From positions 1-11,062 of the forward strand of contig UQOS01000037.1 of NCBI GenBank assembly GCA_900542735.1: 11,062 nt of DNA. The letters run 5' to 3'. The stretch comes from an uncultured Mycoplasmatota bacterium. GTDB taxonomy: Bacteria; Bacillota_I; Bacilli_A; RF39; UBA660. Positions 1 through 5,883 of this stretch are shown piece by piece. How positions within the stretch are numbered: position 1 is the first letter of the stretch; each line of letters begins with the position of its first letter. The translations under genes and the position numbers were made by a program. Below the pieces are notes generated by a model. It worked only from the letters and a program-made list of their open reading frames with translations. It was not told the origin of the DNA and ran no database searches.

Positions 1-5
1 GTCAT

Positions 6-34
6 TTTACAGGCTACTTTTTATTTGCTATTAT
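6..34 (+). promoter_or_regulatory. Sigma-A-type promoter of the Rpn-family gene
   Basis: A TTTACA -35 box at 6-11 is followed after 17 nt by TATTAT at 29-34, and TGC at 26-28 makes it an extended -10. It points at the start codon at 55, whose ribosome binding site GAGGAGGTGA lies at 41-50. Seen by eye only; transcription is inferred. Confidence 0.6.
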
Positions 35-54
35 GTGGCCGAGGAGGTGAAAAA

Positions 55-916
55 ATGACTAAAGAAAAAGAAGAAGATAATAAATTCTATACTGCTAAGT
101 TTGATCGTGTTTTTAAAACGATATTCTGTGATGAAGATAATCCTAATTTATTAAAGGAATTATTAGAAAGAATTTTCAAAAAGAAAATAGAATCTATTGA
201 ATTTTTAAGAAGTGAATTACCGGTAGTTAGTATTATTGATAGATCTAAAACAGTTGATGTACTTGTGAAAGTAGATAATGAATATTTACACATTGAATTA
301 AACTGTAATTATAAAAACTATCTACATACTAGAAACTTTATCTATTTTACGAATATTTATTCTAGAAAAACGGTTCGTGGTAAAAAGTATGATTTTAAAA
401 CCAAATTTATTCATATTGATTTTACTTATGGCTTAAGTAAAAAGATAGAAGATGTAACCCATTATTATGTTATGAGTAATAATGGAAAAAAGTATATTCA
501 TAACTTTGAAACTACCCAAATACAATATGGACAAAATAACAGATTATTGGTACAATTTAGATATGGAAAAGGTCAAAGAATATAAACATTTAATTATGTT
601 AGATTTAGAGAAAGATGACCTTGATAAGATATCAAATGGAGATGATTTTGTGGAAGCATATGAAGATAAAGTTACAGACTTAAATAATCAAGAAACATTT
701 AGAAGTTTTATGAGCTATGAAGAAGACCAAGAACTTATTCAAAATACAGAAAAAGCAATGGCTTATGAAGAAGGAATTTCTCAGGGAATTGAGCAAAGAA
801 ATGTAGAAATAGCTAAAAATATGTTAGCAAAAAAGATGGACATTTCTACTGTTTCTGAATTAACTGGACTTGATGCTGATACTTTAGAAAAATTATCTAA
901 GGGAATCAATCAATAA
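55..916 (+). pseudogene. Rpn/PD-(D/E)XK nuclease family transposase-like protein, frameshifted
   Basis: The first part reads in frame 1 from ATG 55, just after a strong ribosome binding site (GAGGAGGTGA). Frame 1 leaves the family pattern near 522, and frame 2 picks it up from about 524 to the TAA at 914-916. Skipping one base (C523) joins them into a protein of about 286 residues, about the usual family length. Family features are the opening with FDRVFKTIF at about residues 16-24, and a nuclease core with D68 and E81-x-N83 in VDVLVKVD...IELN. The KEYKHLIMLDL block follows the break, and the tail has the usual EGISQGIEQ repeat and a C-terminal helix pair. Rpn proteins (RpnA-E in E. coli, PDDEXK_2) promote recombination and nick DNA; many copies in gut Firmicutes are scattered and decayed. 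The frame break could be a real single-base insertion or an assembly error. A GAG or ATG restart at 482 has no ribosome binding site, so I do not count it as a separate gene. Confidence 0.85.
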
Positions 917-929
917 TAACAGTTGTATG

Positions 930-965
930 AAAATGCTGGTAAGTAAAATCACTAGCATTTTTTTT
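930..965 (+). terminator. Intrinsic terminator after the Rpn-family pseudogene
   Basis: An 11-bp stem (AAAATGCTGGT at 930-940 with ACTAGCATTTT at 951-961, one G-U pair) has a 10-nt loop and runs into eight T. It starts 13 nt after the stop codon. Confidence 0.8.
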
Positions 966-996
966 AATTTAAATAGACTAATTTTTCTATTATATT

Positions 997-1021
997 AAAA
1001 AGTAGAGACCTCTCTCTACTT
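997..1021 (-). terminator. Intrinsic terminator of the zinc-ribbon gene
   Basis: A perfect 9-bp inverted repeat, AAGTAGAGA at 1000-1008 and TCTCTACTT at 1013-1021, encloses a 4-nt loop. On the minus strand it is followed by TTT and an AT-rich tract. It lies 10 nt past the zinc-ribbon stop codon. The stem is short and the T-run modest, so efficiency is uncertain. Confidence 0.6.
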
Positions 1022-1031
1022 ATATCAATAA

Positions 1032-1214
1032 TTAGTTATTTGATTCTTTTTTGAAATTATTTTTTTCTGCTTTTCTCTTATCACGACAAGCTTTGCATCT
1101 TTTTGGTTCATTTGTAAAACCTTTTTCTTGATAGAATTCTTGGTCTCTAGCAGTGAAAACAAATTCAGTTCCACAATCTACACATTTGATTGTTTTATCT
1201 TTGTATTCTGTCAT
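1032..1214 (-). CDS. Small zinc-ribbon domain protein
   Basis: This is a 60-residue protein with two CxxC knuckles, CVDC at 11-14 and CKAC at 40-43, separated by a stretch containing FTARDQEFYQEKGF. That arrangement matches the probable zinc-ribbon (zf-trcl type) proteins common in Clostridia and relatives. The four cysteines should bind one zinc ion. The C-terminal third is strongly basic (KRKAEKNNFKK), which would suit nucleic-acid or ribosome contact, but no function is established for this family that I can name. The start is fixed by a near-perfect ribosome binding site, TAAGGAGGT at 1222-1230 on the minus strand. It stands alone, divergent from the radical SAM gene and convergent with the Rpn-family pseudogene. 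I see no clear promoter. Confidence 0.85.
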   Translation of the reverse strand: MTEYKDKTIKCVDCGTEFVFTARDQEFYQEKGFTNEPKRCKACRDKRKAEKNNFKKESNN

Positions 1215-1306
1215 TTTTCTTACCTCCTTAATTAAAAACTTGGATCTGTTTTTTCTATTTTTTATATTTCTAATTAAGAAAGAAAAAATTTGAAAGAAAT
1301 AGTCCA

Positions 1307-1343
1307 GTGGCTATATGATAACCACAACTAAATGGTATCATAT
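1307..1343. repeat. Overlapping dyads in the divergent spacer (possible operator)
   Basis: Two inverted repeats share one arm. The first, 1307-1325, is GTGGcTATatgATAaCCAC. The second pairs ATATGAT/ACCA (1313-1319, 1321-1324) with TGGT/ATCATAT (1333-1343), leaving A1320 bulged and an 8-nt loop. So the half-site TGGT(T)ATCATAT occurs in both orientations. It could be an operator for either flanking gene or a leader-RNA hairpin. Neither promoter is well placed enough to decide. Confidence 0.35.
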
Positions 1344-1396
1344 TACTATAAAATATGCAAGAAATTTATTTTTATGATGGTATATCAAAAATTTCT

Positions 1397-1404
1397 GTTA
1401 TAAT
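1397..1404 (+). promoter_or_regulatory. Extended -10 promoter of the radical SAM gene
   Basis: TGTTATAAT (TG at 1397-1398, TATAAT at 1399-1404) is a perfect extended -10 element; the matching -35 region is weak. Transcription would begin near 1411, about 10 nt before the ATG at 1421. This supports 1421 as the real start, not the in-frame ATG at 1355. Confidence 0.6.
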
Positions 1405-1420
1405 AGCTATTGTGATATGT

Positions 1421-2323
1421 ATGAAAGATATTTTAAAAAACTGTAATTTATGTCCTAGAAACTGCTTTGTAGATAGAAGTCTTACGACAGGTGTTTGTGG
1501 TATGAAAGATAAACTAGTAATTGCTAGAGCAAGTCTTCACATGTGGGAAGAACCATGTATATCAAGTGATACTGGTAGTGGCACTATTTTCTTTACTGGC
1601 TGTAACCTAAAATGTATTTTTTGTCAAAATCATGAAATTAGTACTACCCTAATTGGAAAAGAAGTAACCACTGAAGAATTTGCTAAAATTTGTTTAAATC
1701 TTCAAAAACAAGGTGCTAATAACATTAATCTAGTAACCCCTACCCACTTTGTTCCACTAATTATAGAAGGAATTAAACTTGCAAAAGAAAAAGGTTTAAC
1801 TCTTCCTATTGTTTATAATACTAGTAGTTATGAAAATGTAGAAACAATTAAAATGCTTGATGGTATTGTAGATATTTATTTACCAGATTTAAAATATTAT
1901 GATGATACTTATGCAATTAAATATTCTCATGCCCCTAATTATTTTAATATTGCTACTACTGCCATTAAAGAAATGGTAAAACAAGTTGGATTACCTACTT
2001 TTCAAGAAAATGGTATTATGAAAAAAGGCGTTATTGTAAGACATTTAATGATGCCTGGATTAAAAGAAGATACTAAAAATATATTAGAATATTTATATAA
2101 GAATTATCACGATGATATCTATATTAGTATTATGAACCAATATACACCAGTAAAACATTTTACTAAGTATCAAGAATTAAATCAAAAAATTCTAGATGAT
2201 GACTATGATGAAGTCATTAACTATGCCCTAGATTTAGGCATCAAAAAAGCCTTCATTCAAGAAGGCAATACAGCAAGTGAAAGCTTTATTCCGGATTTTT
2301 CAAATCAGAAGTTACCAATTTAG
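1421..2323 (+). CDS. PflX-like radical SAM protein (COG1313 type)
   Basis: The protein has 300 residues from ATG 1421. The N-terminus carries a cysteine cluster typical of this group, C8-x2-C11-PRN-C15 with C26 in GVCG. The radical SAM motif C61-x3-C65-x2-C68 (CNLKCIFC) is next and would hold the [4Fe-4S] cluster that cleaves S-adenosylmethionine. NLVTPTHF at 103-110 and LPDLKYY in the middle are also family marks. The group resembles pyruvate formate-lyase activating enzymes, but its substrate is unknown, so calling it an activase would overreach. An in-frame ATG at 1355 would add 22 hydrophobic residues; I reject it because the extended -10 box lies downstream of it and homologous N-termini begin near the CxxCPRNC motif. 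The ribosome binding site before 1421 is weak (GTGAT at most). The 3' end overlaps the convergent 76-residue gene by 38 nt and contains that operon's terminator on the other strand. Confidence 0.88.
   Translation: MKDILKNCNLCPRNCFVDRSLTTGVCGMKDKLVIARASLHMWEEPCISSDTGSGTIFFTGCNLKCIFCQNHEISTTLIGKEVTTEEFAKICLNLQKQGANNINLVTPTHFVPLIIEGIKLAKEKGLTLPIVYNTSSYENVETIKMLDGIVDIYLPDLKYYDDTYAIKYSHAPNYFNIATTAIKEMVKQVGLPTFQENGIMKKGVIVRHLMMPGLKEDTKNILEYLYKNYHDDIYISIMNQYTPVKHFTKYQELNQKILDDDYDEVINYALDLGIKKAFIQEGNTASESFIPDFSNQKLPI
2243..2266 (-). terminator. Intrinsic terminator of the HdeD-like operon, inside the radical SAM gene
   Basis: On the minus strand GCCTTC (2261-2266) pairs with GAAGGC (2249-2254) across a 6-nt loop, followed at once by TTTTTT (2248-2243). 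It lies 20 nt past the stop codon at 2286. The same bases encode KKAFIQEG of the radical SAM protein on the plus strand, where no T-run follows the stem, so it should act only on minus-strand transcripts. Confidence 0.75.
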
Positions 2324-2516
2324 GATCTAACTTATTACGATACCTCGATAACAGAGCTTCTATTAAAAAAGAAATAATAGCTAATATCGGAGTAAATCCA
2401 GTAACTAAAGAATGAATTGCTAAAACAAGAGTAGCTAAACCAAAGAAAATAATAAATACCTTTAAAATTTTTCTTTGCTTTACTCTTTTTATTTTTTCAT
2501 CATTAATCTTATTCAT
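2286..2516 (-). CDS. Small membrane protein, 76 residues, unknown function
   Basis: I do not recognise this protein. It has a basic N-terminal arm (residues 1-18, rich in K and R), two hydrophobic segments at about 18-39 and 41-57 that should form a membrane hairpin, and a charged tail. The start ATG at 2514-2516 overlaps the stop of the upstream HdeD-like gene by 8 nt (ATGAATAA), which suggests translational coupling; there is no separate strong ribosome binding site. An ATG 24 nt further upstream is in frame but has no better site. The overlap, shared strand and shared terminator make it a partner of the HdeD-like protein. Its 3' end overlaps the convergent radical SAM gene. Confidence 0.7.
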   Translation of the reverse strand: MNKINDEKIKRVKQRKILKVFIIFFGLATLVLAIHSLVTGFTPILAIISFLIEALLSRYRNKLDPKLVTSDLKNPE

Positions 2517-3090
2517 CGATATCAACTTCAATAATGGCATCTTTCATTTTTTGCTTTACATCATGCATTTCTTTTTTAATAATGATAGTATTTGTAAGAT
2601 CAAGTAGTGCATAAACAATCATAAAAATACCCATTACTTTTGTAATTACTAAAGCTCCACCAAATGGATTAATAATAAATAAAAGTCCACAAACAATAAT
2701 TAAAATAGAAACAATAAAACTAGATAAATAATTCATCTTTTCTTTTTTAAGTTCTAAAGAATATTGTAAACGATTAATTCCATTTATAGTAAAATAAATT
2801 CCTAACACAAATGGTAAAATACTTGCTACTAATTTAGTATTGATAATTAAAATAAGTCCAATAATAGAAGTAATAACTCCACTAATTAAACTAGGATTAT
2901 ACTTACTTCCAAAATAATCAATAAGTGCAATAATACCAGATACTAAAATAATACCTCCTAAAACAATAGATATCATATGAATAATTGTATCTGGTTGAAT
3001 AAATAAGAATATTCCTAATACCAAAATAATAACAGATGTCGCAATTGACACATTAAAAATTTTATTCATTCCTTTTTTTATATCTTCCAT
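2509..3090 (-). CDS. HdeD/DUF308-family membrane protein
   Basis: The protein has 193 residues with six predicted membrane segments, at about 13-31, 36-60, 68-84, 88-107, 121-141 and 147-170. They are arranged as three similar two-helix units, each with the pattern of a glycine-rich helix, a short NP or QP turn and a second helix (IQPDTI at 31-36, INPFGG at 140-145). This is the DUF308/HdeD layout. In E. coli HdeD is linked to acid resistance at high cell density; no role is proven for the Firmicute relatives. The last 20 residues are cytoplasmic and charged. The start is set by AGGAGGTAGG just upstream and by a near-consensus promoter. It forms an operon with the overlapping 76-residue membrane protein. 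Confidence 0.85.
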   Translation of the reverse strand: MEDIKKGMNKIFNVSIATSVIILVLGIFLFIQPDTIIHMISIVLGGIILVSGIIALIDYFGSKYNPSLISGVITSIIGLILIINTKLVASILPFVLGIYFTINGINRLQYSLELKKEKMNYLSSFIVSILIIVCGLLFIINPFGGALVITKVMGIFMIVYALLDLTNTIIIKKEMHDVKQKMKDAIIEVDIDE

Positions 3091-3111
3091 TTTCCTACCT
3101 CCTATGGTTTC

Positions 3112-3140
3112 ATTATAATATTTTTTTATATTTTTGTTAA
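3112..3140 (-). promoter_or_regulatory. Promoter of the HdeD-like operon
   Basis: Minus-strand TTAACA (3135-3140) and TATAAT (3112-3117) are separated by exactly 17 nt. This is the best promoter in the window. The ribosome binding site follows at about 3096-3105. It starts only 6 nt after the RluA-family stop codon, with no terminator between, so readthrough from the upstream operon is likely as well. Confidence 0.8.
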
Positions 3141-3145
3141 GTAGT

Positions 3146-3982
3146 TTATAAATTTCTCATATATTCTCTTGGAACATTAATTTCAAAAGATAATACTTTC
3201 CTACTCTTAGGATCTCTAATATCTAATCTATTTGCACATAGTAACAATCTTTTTCCTTTTAAATTACCATATTTTTTATCACCTAAAATAGGGTGATTGA
3301 TATTAGCTAGTTGCACACGAATTTGATTTTTTCTACCTGTTTCAATCCATATTTTTAATAAACTATTTTTATTTTCTCTTACTACTTCATAGTTGGTAAT
3401 AGCTTCTTTTCCATCATTAGTTTTACTAACATAAACCAGATTCATTTTATTTTCCTTTAAGTAAGAAACTAATCTATCTTTTTTCTTTTCCATAAGTCCT
3501 AAAACTACTGCATGGTATTCTCTTTTAACTGCTACATTTTCCCAATTTTCTTGAATTTTATCTCTTAATTCTTCATTTTTACAGAATAATACTAAACCGC
3601 TTGTTTCTCTATCTAATCTATGAACAATAAATATTTTTTCATGCTTATTTTTATTATGGATATATTCACGAACCATATGATATAAAGTTCTATTTTTTTC
3701 TTTTTCTGTGGAAATTGTTAGCATACCACTAGGTTTATTAACAACTAAATAATTATCATCTTCATAAATAATATCAATACTACCGATTTTAGAAGCTTTC
3801 TTTTCTTTAGAGATTTCTACTACTTGTCCTTTTTTTAAGACATAATCATGGCTAAGTGGTACTTTTCCATTTACAGTAATATTTTTATATTTTAATAAAC
3901 TTTTTATTTTGGTTTTAGTGTAATCTGTATTTGATACTAAATAATCAATTAAATTTTTTTCTTCTTTTACTATTATTTTCAT
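3146..3982 (-). CDS. RluA-family RNA pseudouridine synthase
   Basis: The protein has 278 residues. An S4-like RNA-binding domain spans about 10-57 (LIDYLVSNTDYTKTKIKSLL, then NITVNGK). The catalytic domain follows, with VNKPSGM at 81-87, the signature HRLDRETSG at 121-129 (D124 is the expected catalytic aspartate) and GRKNQIRVQLANINHPILGDKKYG near the C-terminus. The last motif reads GRKNQIRVQ instead of the commoner GRTHQIRVH. The enzyme converts uridine to pseudouridine in rRNA or tRNA; its exact site cannot be read from sequence. The start at ATG 3980-3982 is preceded by AAGAGGTG; a GTG four codons upstream falls inside that site and is rejected. The gene begins 38 nt inside the 3' end of the DNA glycosylase gene, so it is the third cistron of a tight operon. 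Confidence 0.9.
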   Translation of the reverse strand: MKIIVKEEKNLIDYLVSNTDYTKTKIKSLLKYKNITVNGKVPLSHDYVLKKGQVVEISKEKKASKIGSIDIIYEDDNYLVVNKPSGMLTISTEKEKNRTLYHMVREYIHNKNKHEKIFIVHRLDRETSGLVLFCKNEELRDKIQENWENVAVKREYHAVVLGLMEKKKDRLVSYLKENKMNLVYVSKTNDGKEAITNYEVVRENKNSLLKIWIETGRKNQIRVQLANINHPILGDKKYGNLKGKRLLLCANRLDIRDPKSRKVLSFEINVPREYMRNL

Positions 3983-4475
3983 TTTTGATATCACCTCTTA
4001 TTACTTGGTATTTTAAAATTAAGTCTTTGGTAGAAAGACAAGCATTGGCTGGACTAGTAGATGGCAATGAAACTGCTTCTATCATAGTCTTAGGATAAAT
4101 ATATTTCTGATAGAAAAAGAAAGCCTTTTTTCCAGTTGTATAGATTTTTTGAATGTTTGTTTTTTCTAGTAAGCCTTTTATATCATTAGTTATAACATTA
4201 GAAATACTACTATCACTACTATTTTCTATTTCACAACTTTGAAGTACATCCCATAACGCAATTTTATGTTTTTTCAAAAATTCTTTTTTTAAAGAAATAT
4301 TTTCTGGTATTTCTTCTTCATATATTTTACTTAAAACAGTCCAAAAACGATTTCTAGAATGCATATAATAAAAACCTAATTCTCTAGACTTAACAGATGG
4401 CATACTTCCTAGAATTAAAATTTCAGAATCAGAATTAAAGTAAGCATCAAAACTATGAGTTACTACTTGTTTCAT
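3945..4475 (-). CDS. Hypoxanthine-type DNA glycosylase (UDG superfamily)
   Basis: The protein has 176 residues. The UDG-superfamily nucleotide pocket is seen in ILGSMPSVKSRELGFYY (about 21-37), with HSRNRFW at 39-45, where N42 matches the asparagine expected to be catalytic in the hypoxanthine-DNA glycosylase (family 6) group. The second conserved loop is LPSTSPANA at 137-145. These enzymes remove deaminated bases, mainly deoxyinosine, as the first step of base excision repair. The last 15 or so residues are lysine- and asparagine-rich, go beyond the usual domain end and are encoded in the stretch that overlaps the RluA-family gene. The start codon lies 23 nt inside the cyclophilin gene and has no clear ribosome binding site, so it probably relies on translational coupling. 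Substrate is inferred from family. Confidence 0.85.
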   Translation of the reverse strand: MKQVVTHSFDAYFNSDSEILILGSMPSVKSRELGFYYMHSRNRFWTVLSKIYEEEIPENISLKKEFLKKHKIALWDVLQSCEIENSSDSSISNVITNDIKGLLEKTNIQKIYTTGKKAFFFYQKYIYPKTMIEAVSLPSTSPANACLSTKDLILKYQVIRGDIKNENNSKRRKKFN

Positions 4476-5088
4476 CTTTTTGAGTTACACGAATACTTTC
4501 AATAACTGGTTGATTTTCTTTACTAACAGTTCCATTATCATCTTCTACTTTGACTTTAGCTATCTTATCAACAACATCCATGCCACTAATTACTTTACCA
4601 AAAGCAGCATATTGTCCATCTAAAGAAGTTGTATCTTTTTGAACAATAAAGAACTGACTAGAAGCTGAATTATAATCACTACTTCTTGCCATAGAAATTA
4701 CTCCTCTTACATGAGAAATTGAATTTTTAACACCATTCTCACTAAATTCACCTTTAATAGTTTTACTACTTCCACCAGTACCATTTCCTAAAGGATCTCC
4801 TCCTTGAATCATAAAGCCATCAATAATACGATGAAAAGTTAATCCATCATAGAATTTACTATTTACTAAATTGATAAAATTAGTAACGGTAATAGGAGCT
4901 ACATCACTATCTAATTCTAACTCGATTGTTCCATAATCTTTTACTTTCATTTCTACATAATGTTTACCTGTTAATAAATCTTTCATATCATTTTTTTCTT
5001 TCTTATTGTTTACTAAGATATTAATTACTAAAAGTAATATAATAATAACTATAATACTAACAACAAAAATAACATTTTTCTTTTCCAT
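4453..5088 (-). CDS. Membrane-anchored cyclophilin-type peptidyl-prolyl isomerase
   Basis: The protein has 211 residues. A single hydrophobic segment at about 6-26 follows MEKK and would act as an uncleaved signal anchor; there is no lipobox cysteine, so it is not a lipoprotein. The cyclophilin domain runs from about 44 to 203, with FHRIIDGFMIQGGDP at 85-99 (R87 is the expected catalytic arginine), SQFFIV at 144-149 and LDGQYAAFGKV at 156-166. It should speed cis-trans proline isomerisation during folding of secreted proteins at the outer membrane face. The short C-terminal tail is serine- and threonine-rich. GAGAGGTTATT precedes the ATG, and a promoter lies just upstream. It heads a three-gene operon whose coding sequences overlap by 23 and 38 nt; the grouping with a DNA glycosylase and a pseudouridine synthase looks like convenience more than a shared pathway. 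Confidence 0.93.
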   Translation of the reverse strand: MEKKNVIFVVSIIVIIILLLVINILVNNKKEKNDMKDLLTGKHYVEMKVKDYGTIELELDSDVAPITVTNFINLVNSKFYDGLTFHRIIDGFMIQGGDPLGNGTGGSSKTIKGEFSENGVKNSISHVRGVISMARSSDYNSASSQFFIVQKDTTSLDGQYAAFGKVISGMDVVDKIAKVKVEDDNGTVSKENQPVIESIRVTQKDETSSNS

Positions 5089-5110
5089 AATAACCTCTCA
5101 ATCTGTTACC

Positions 5111-5139
5111 ATTATAAATGAATTATAGAAAAAAAACAA
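5111..5139 (-). promoter_or_regulatory. Promoter of the cyclophilin operon
   Basis: On the minus strand TATAAT lies at 5111-5116. A weak TTGTTT at 5134-5139 stands 17 nt upstream. The cyclophilin ribosome binding site follows at about 5092-5098. The promoter is back to back with that of the MTA/SAH nucleosidase gene within about 95 nt. Confidence 0.6.
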
Positions 5140-5156
5140 CAACAGAAAAAGATTTC

Positions 5157-5165
5157 TGCTATAAT
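5157..5165 (+). promoter_or_regulatory. Extended -10 promoter of the MTA/SAH nucleosidase gene
   Basis: TGCTATAAT is a perfect extended -10 element, preceded by TTTC as in the radical SAM promoter (TTTCTGTTATAATA against TTTCTGCTATAATA). No good -35 box is present. AGAGGTG at 5171-5177 is the ribosome binding site for ATG 5183, so the 5' leader is short. Confidence 0.65.
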
Positions 5166-5182
5166 AAAAAAGAGGTGTTTTT

Positions 5183-5842
5183 ATGACAATAGGAATTATT
5201 TGTGCAATGGAAAAAGAAATAAAAAAATATCACGAAGTATTTGATTTAGAATTAAAAAATGAAAAGTTATCTATTTATGAGGGAACTTATCAAGATAAAA
5301 AAATTATTTTAGCACTTTCTGGTATTGGTAAAGTTAATGCTGCTATTAATACCCAATATTTAATTGATACTTATCAACTAGATTATATTATTAACTCTGG
5401 TTGTTGTGGTAGTTTAGTAGAAAGTGTAAAGGTATTAGATACTGTTTTAGTAAGTTATGCCACTTATCATGACTTTACACCACTTCGTATTATGGAAAGT
5501 TGTGTTCCCAATAATGGTAAAATTAAAGTAGATGAAAAAATGTTTCAATTAGCAGAAAATATTTTAAAAGAAAATCATATTTCTTACCAAATAGGTGGAA
5601 TTGCTAGTGGAGATTGTTTTGTAACAAGTAGTACGATGAGAGATGATATCTATGAAAGAACAGGTTGTATTGCAGTTGATATGGAAAGTGCTAGTATTAG
5701 TCATACTGCCAGTAAAAATAATATACCTTTTCTAATTATTAGATCTATTTCTGATTTTGCAGATGGGGCTGTTGAACAAGAAGAAAAAGCAGCAAGAATT
5801 GCTGCTAATATAACACATGAATTAATTAATAGGATAAAATAG
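5183..5842 (+). CDS. mtnN: 5'-methylthioadenosine/S-adenosylhomocysteine nucleosidase
   Basis: The protein has 219 residues, slightly shorter than the usual 230. It opens MTIGIICAMEKEI with the conserved E12, then SGIGKVNAA at 46-54, INSGCCGSL at 70-78 (usually GxAGG or GSAGG, so the two cysteines are unusual), DMESAS at 166-171 with the ribose-binding E168, and IRSISDFADG at 186-195 with the catalytic D191. The enzyme splits methylthioadenosine and S-adenosylhomocysteine into adenine and the thioribose or ribosylhomocysteine. This removes by-products of SAM-dependent reactions such as those of RlmD and radical SAM enzymes. It is transcribed alone from an extended -10 promoter, and its stop codon lies inside the stem of its terminator. 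Confidence 0.95.
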   Translation: MTIGIICAMEKEIKKYHEVFDLELKNEKLSIYEGTYQDKKIILALSGIGKVNAAINTQYLIDTYQLDYIINSGCCGSLVESVKVLDTVLVSYATYHDFTPLRIMESCVPNNGKIKVDEKMFQLAENILKENHISYQIGGIASGDCFVTSSTMRDDIYERTGCIAVDMESASISHTASKNNIPFLIIRSISDFADGAVEQEEKAARIAANITHELINRIK

Positions 5843-5866
5843 ATGATGAATCTATTTTTATTTTTC
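5836..5866 (+). terminator. Intrinsic terminator overlapping the mtnN stop codon
   Basis: AAAATAGAT (5836-5844) and ATCTATTTT (5850-5858) form a perfect 9-bp stem with a 5-nt loop, followed by TATTTTTCT. The TAG stop (5840-5842) is in the left arm. The minus strand also has a short T-run after the stem, so it may serve the convergent ABC transporter gene weakly. Confidence 0.75.
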
Positions 5867-5883
5867 TATTGTTAATAAATGAA

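Noticed and set aside
87..293. Minus-strand reading frame of 68 codons
   Set aside because: It lies fully antisense to the Rpn-family coding sequence, has no ribosome binding site and shows no family resemblance.
482..916. Second half of the Rpn-family gene as an independent gene
   Set aside because: Its first 15 codons do not fit the family, there is no ribosome binding site at 482, and the family match begins exactly where the first frame loses it, which is the mark of a frameshift.
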